In this document: one piece after another, positions 6,131-6,454 of the stretch
Numbering within the stretch: the stretch's first letter is position 1
Layout: every line of letters starts with the position of its first letter
DNA from: Pseudomonadota bacterium
GTDB lineage: Bacteria > Desulfobacterota > Desulfobacteria > Desulfobacterales > ETH-SRB1
Assembly (NCBI GenBank): GCA_018897415.1
Contig: JAHIKR010000188.1
Coordinates: 1-6,454, forward strand
DNA: 6,454 bases
Direction: 5' to 3'
Notes under the pieces: model-generated
The model's database searches: none
Seen by the model: only the letters and a program-made list of their open reading frames with translations
What the model was told of the DNA's origin: nothing
Program-made: the position numbers and the translations under genes

Positions 6131-6213
6131 AAATGCGAATATCGAATGTCGAATTATGAAGTTTAATAACGTTTTTCTTTACTTCGAAATTCATTATTCC
6201 TTGTTCGATATTC
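6131..6213. repeat. Intergenic palindromic element 2 with heptad-periodic arms
   Basis: GAATATCGAA at 6137-6146 is a perfect inverted match to 6204-6213. An inner pair, GAAGT at 6158-6162 and ACTTC at 6181-6185, closes the loop. The right arm reads as 7-nt units from 6183: TTCGAAA, TTCATTA, TTCCTTG, TTCGATA, TTC. The left arm reads as units of the same period on the other strand and appears about 7 nt shorter, as if one unit was lost. The outer 16 nt (6131-6146) are the reverse complement of 2999-3014. It sits between the convergent vapC and alaS genes and could serve as a two-way transcription stop (inference). Confidence 0.72.
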
Positions 6214-6222
6214 TGCGGTTCA

Positions 6223-6238
6223 CCTGCCGGCTGGCAGG
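6223..6238. repeat. Short GC-rich hairpin CCTGCC-GGCT-GGCAGG
   Basis: A perfect 6-bp stem with a 4-base loop lies just outside palindromic element 2, between convergent genes. CCTGCC and GGCAGG also occur around element 1 (2765-2770 and near 2854-2859), so it may belong to the same repeat complex. No T-run follows on either strand, so it is not a classical terminator by itself. Confidence 0.5.
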
Positions 6239-6288
6239 AAACAAAATGTGCTTAAGTCAACAATATTGGTAGCTTGCTGCGGGGTAGT

Positions 6289-6454
6289 TCATCTGTTTTC
6301 TACTAACTCATAAACTTTATCCAGCGCTTTATCAAGCATTTCCGGTTTTGTTCCACCGGCCTGAGCCATATCCGGTCTTCCGCCGCCCCCGCCGCCTACT
6401 ATTGCCGCAACCTGTTTGACAATATTTCCTGCATGGAAGCGATCGACAAGATCG
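6289..6454 (-). CDS. alaS: Alanyl-tRNA synthetase, C-terminal end (5' partial)
   Basis: Reading the minus strand from the right edge gives 54 residues ending at a TGA (plus-strand TCA at 6289-6291). The stretch VGGGGGGRPDMAQAGG followed by a helix (MLDKALDKVYELV) is the highly conserved end of the C-Ala/DHHA1 region of alanyl-tRNA synthetase, which charges tRNA-Ala with alanine in the cytoplasm. The Gly-rich motif and the distance to the stop fit the family. The catalytic and editing domains lie outside the window. The gene converges with vapC. Confidence 0.95.
   Translation of the reverse strand, partial: DLVDRFHAGNIVKQVAAIVGGGGGGRPDMAQAGGTKPEMLDKALDKVYELVENR

Overview
The window looks like chromosomal DNA from a Gram-negative, probably anaerobic bacterium of the Desulfobacterota (sulfate-reducer-like) type. 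This is inference. It rests on a hybrid sensor kinase with a PhnD/TtrS-like periplasmic sensor, a REC-HD-GYP regulator, and intergenic palindromic repeats built from 7-nt units of the TTCGATG type, which I associate with that group. No rRNA, tRNA or CRISPR array is visible.

Layout, left to right. (1) Positions 2-2749 (+) hold the 3' part of a hybrid histidine kinase: periplasmic substrate-binding-like sensor, one membrane helix, two PAS domains, HisKA, HATPase and a receiver. Its 5' end is outside the window. (2) Positions 2750-3038 are an intergenic region containing a long inverted repeat with a 7-nt internal periodicity. (3) Positions 3039-4049 (+) encode a REC-HD-GYP response regulator, a probable cyclic-di-GMP phosphodiesterase. 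(4) Positions 4117-4581 (+) encode a stand-alone cyclic-nucleotide-binding-fold protein with no output domain. (5) Positions 4631-5338 (+) encode a tandem-CBS protein with a C-terminal ACT-like region, ending in a strong hairpin. (6) Positions 5352-6105 (+) are an AbrB/PIN toxin-antitoxin pair with its own promoter and an overlapping 8-bp inverted-repeat operator. The toxin appears to lack one canonical PIN-domain acidic residue. (7) Positions 6106-6288 are a convergent intergenic region with a second, divergent copy of the heptad palindrome. (8) Positions 6289-6454 (-) encode the C-terminal 54 residues of alanyl-tRNA synthetase.

How the genes may work together. Kinase, HD-GYP regulator, cNMP-fold protein and CBS-ACT protein all point the same way and form a plausible sensory block: extracellular ligand to phosphorelay, then c-di-GMP hydrolysis, with two small nucleotide-sensing proteins downstream. 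The cNMP-binding and CBS modules are often fused in one polypeptide in other proteins; here they are separate neighbouring genes. The toxin-antitoxin pair looks like an independent insertion between this block and the housekeeping alaS gene.

Nothing in the window proves a new system. The items most worth checking are the heptad palindromes, the E-to-Q change in the PIN toxin, the TtrS-like cysteine-containing sensor, and the split cNMP/CBS pair.
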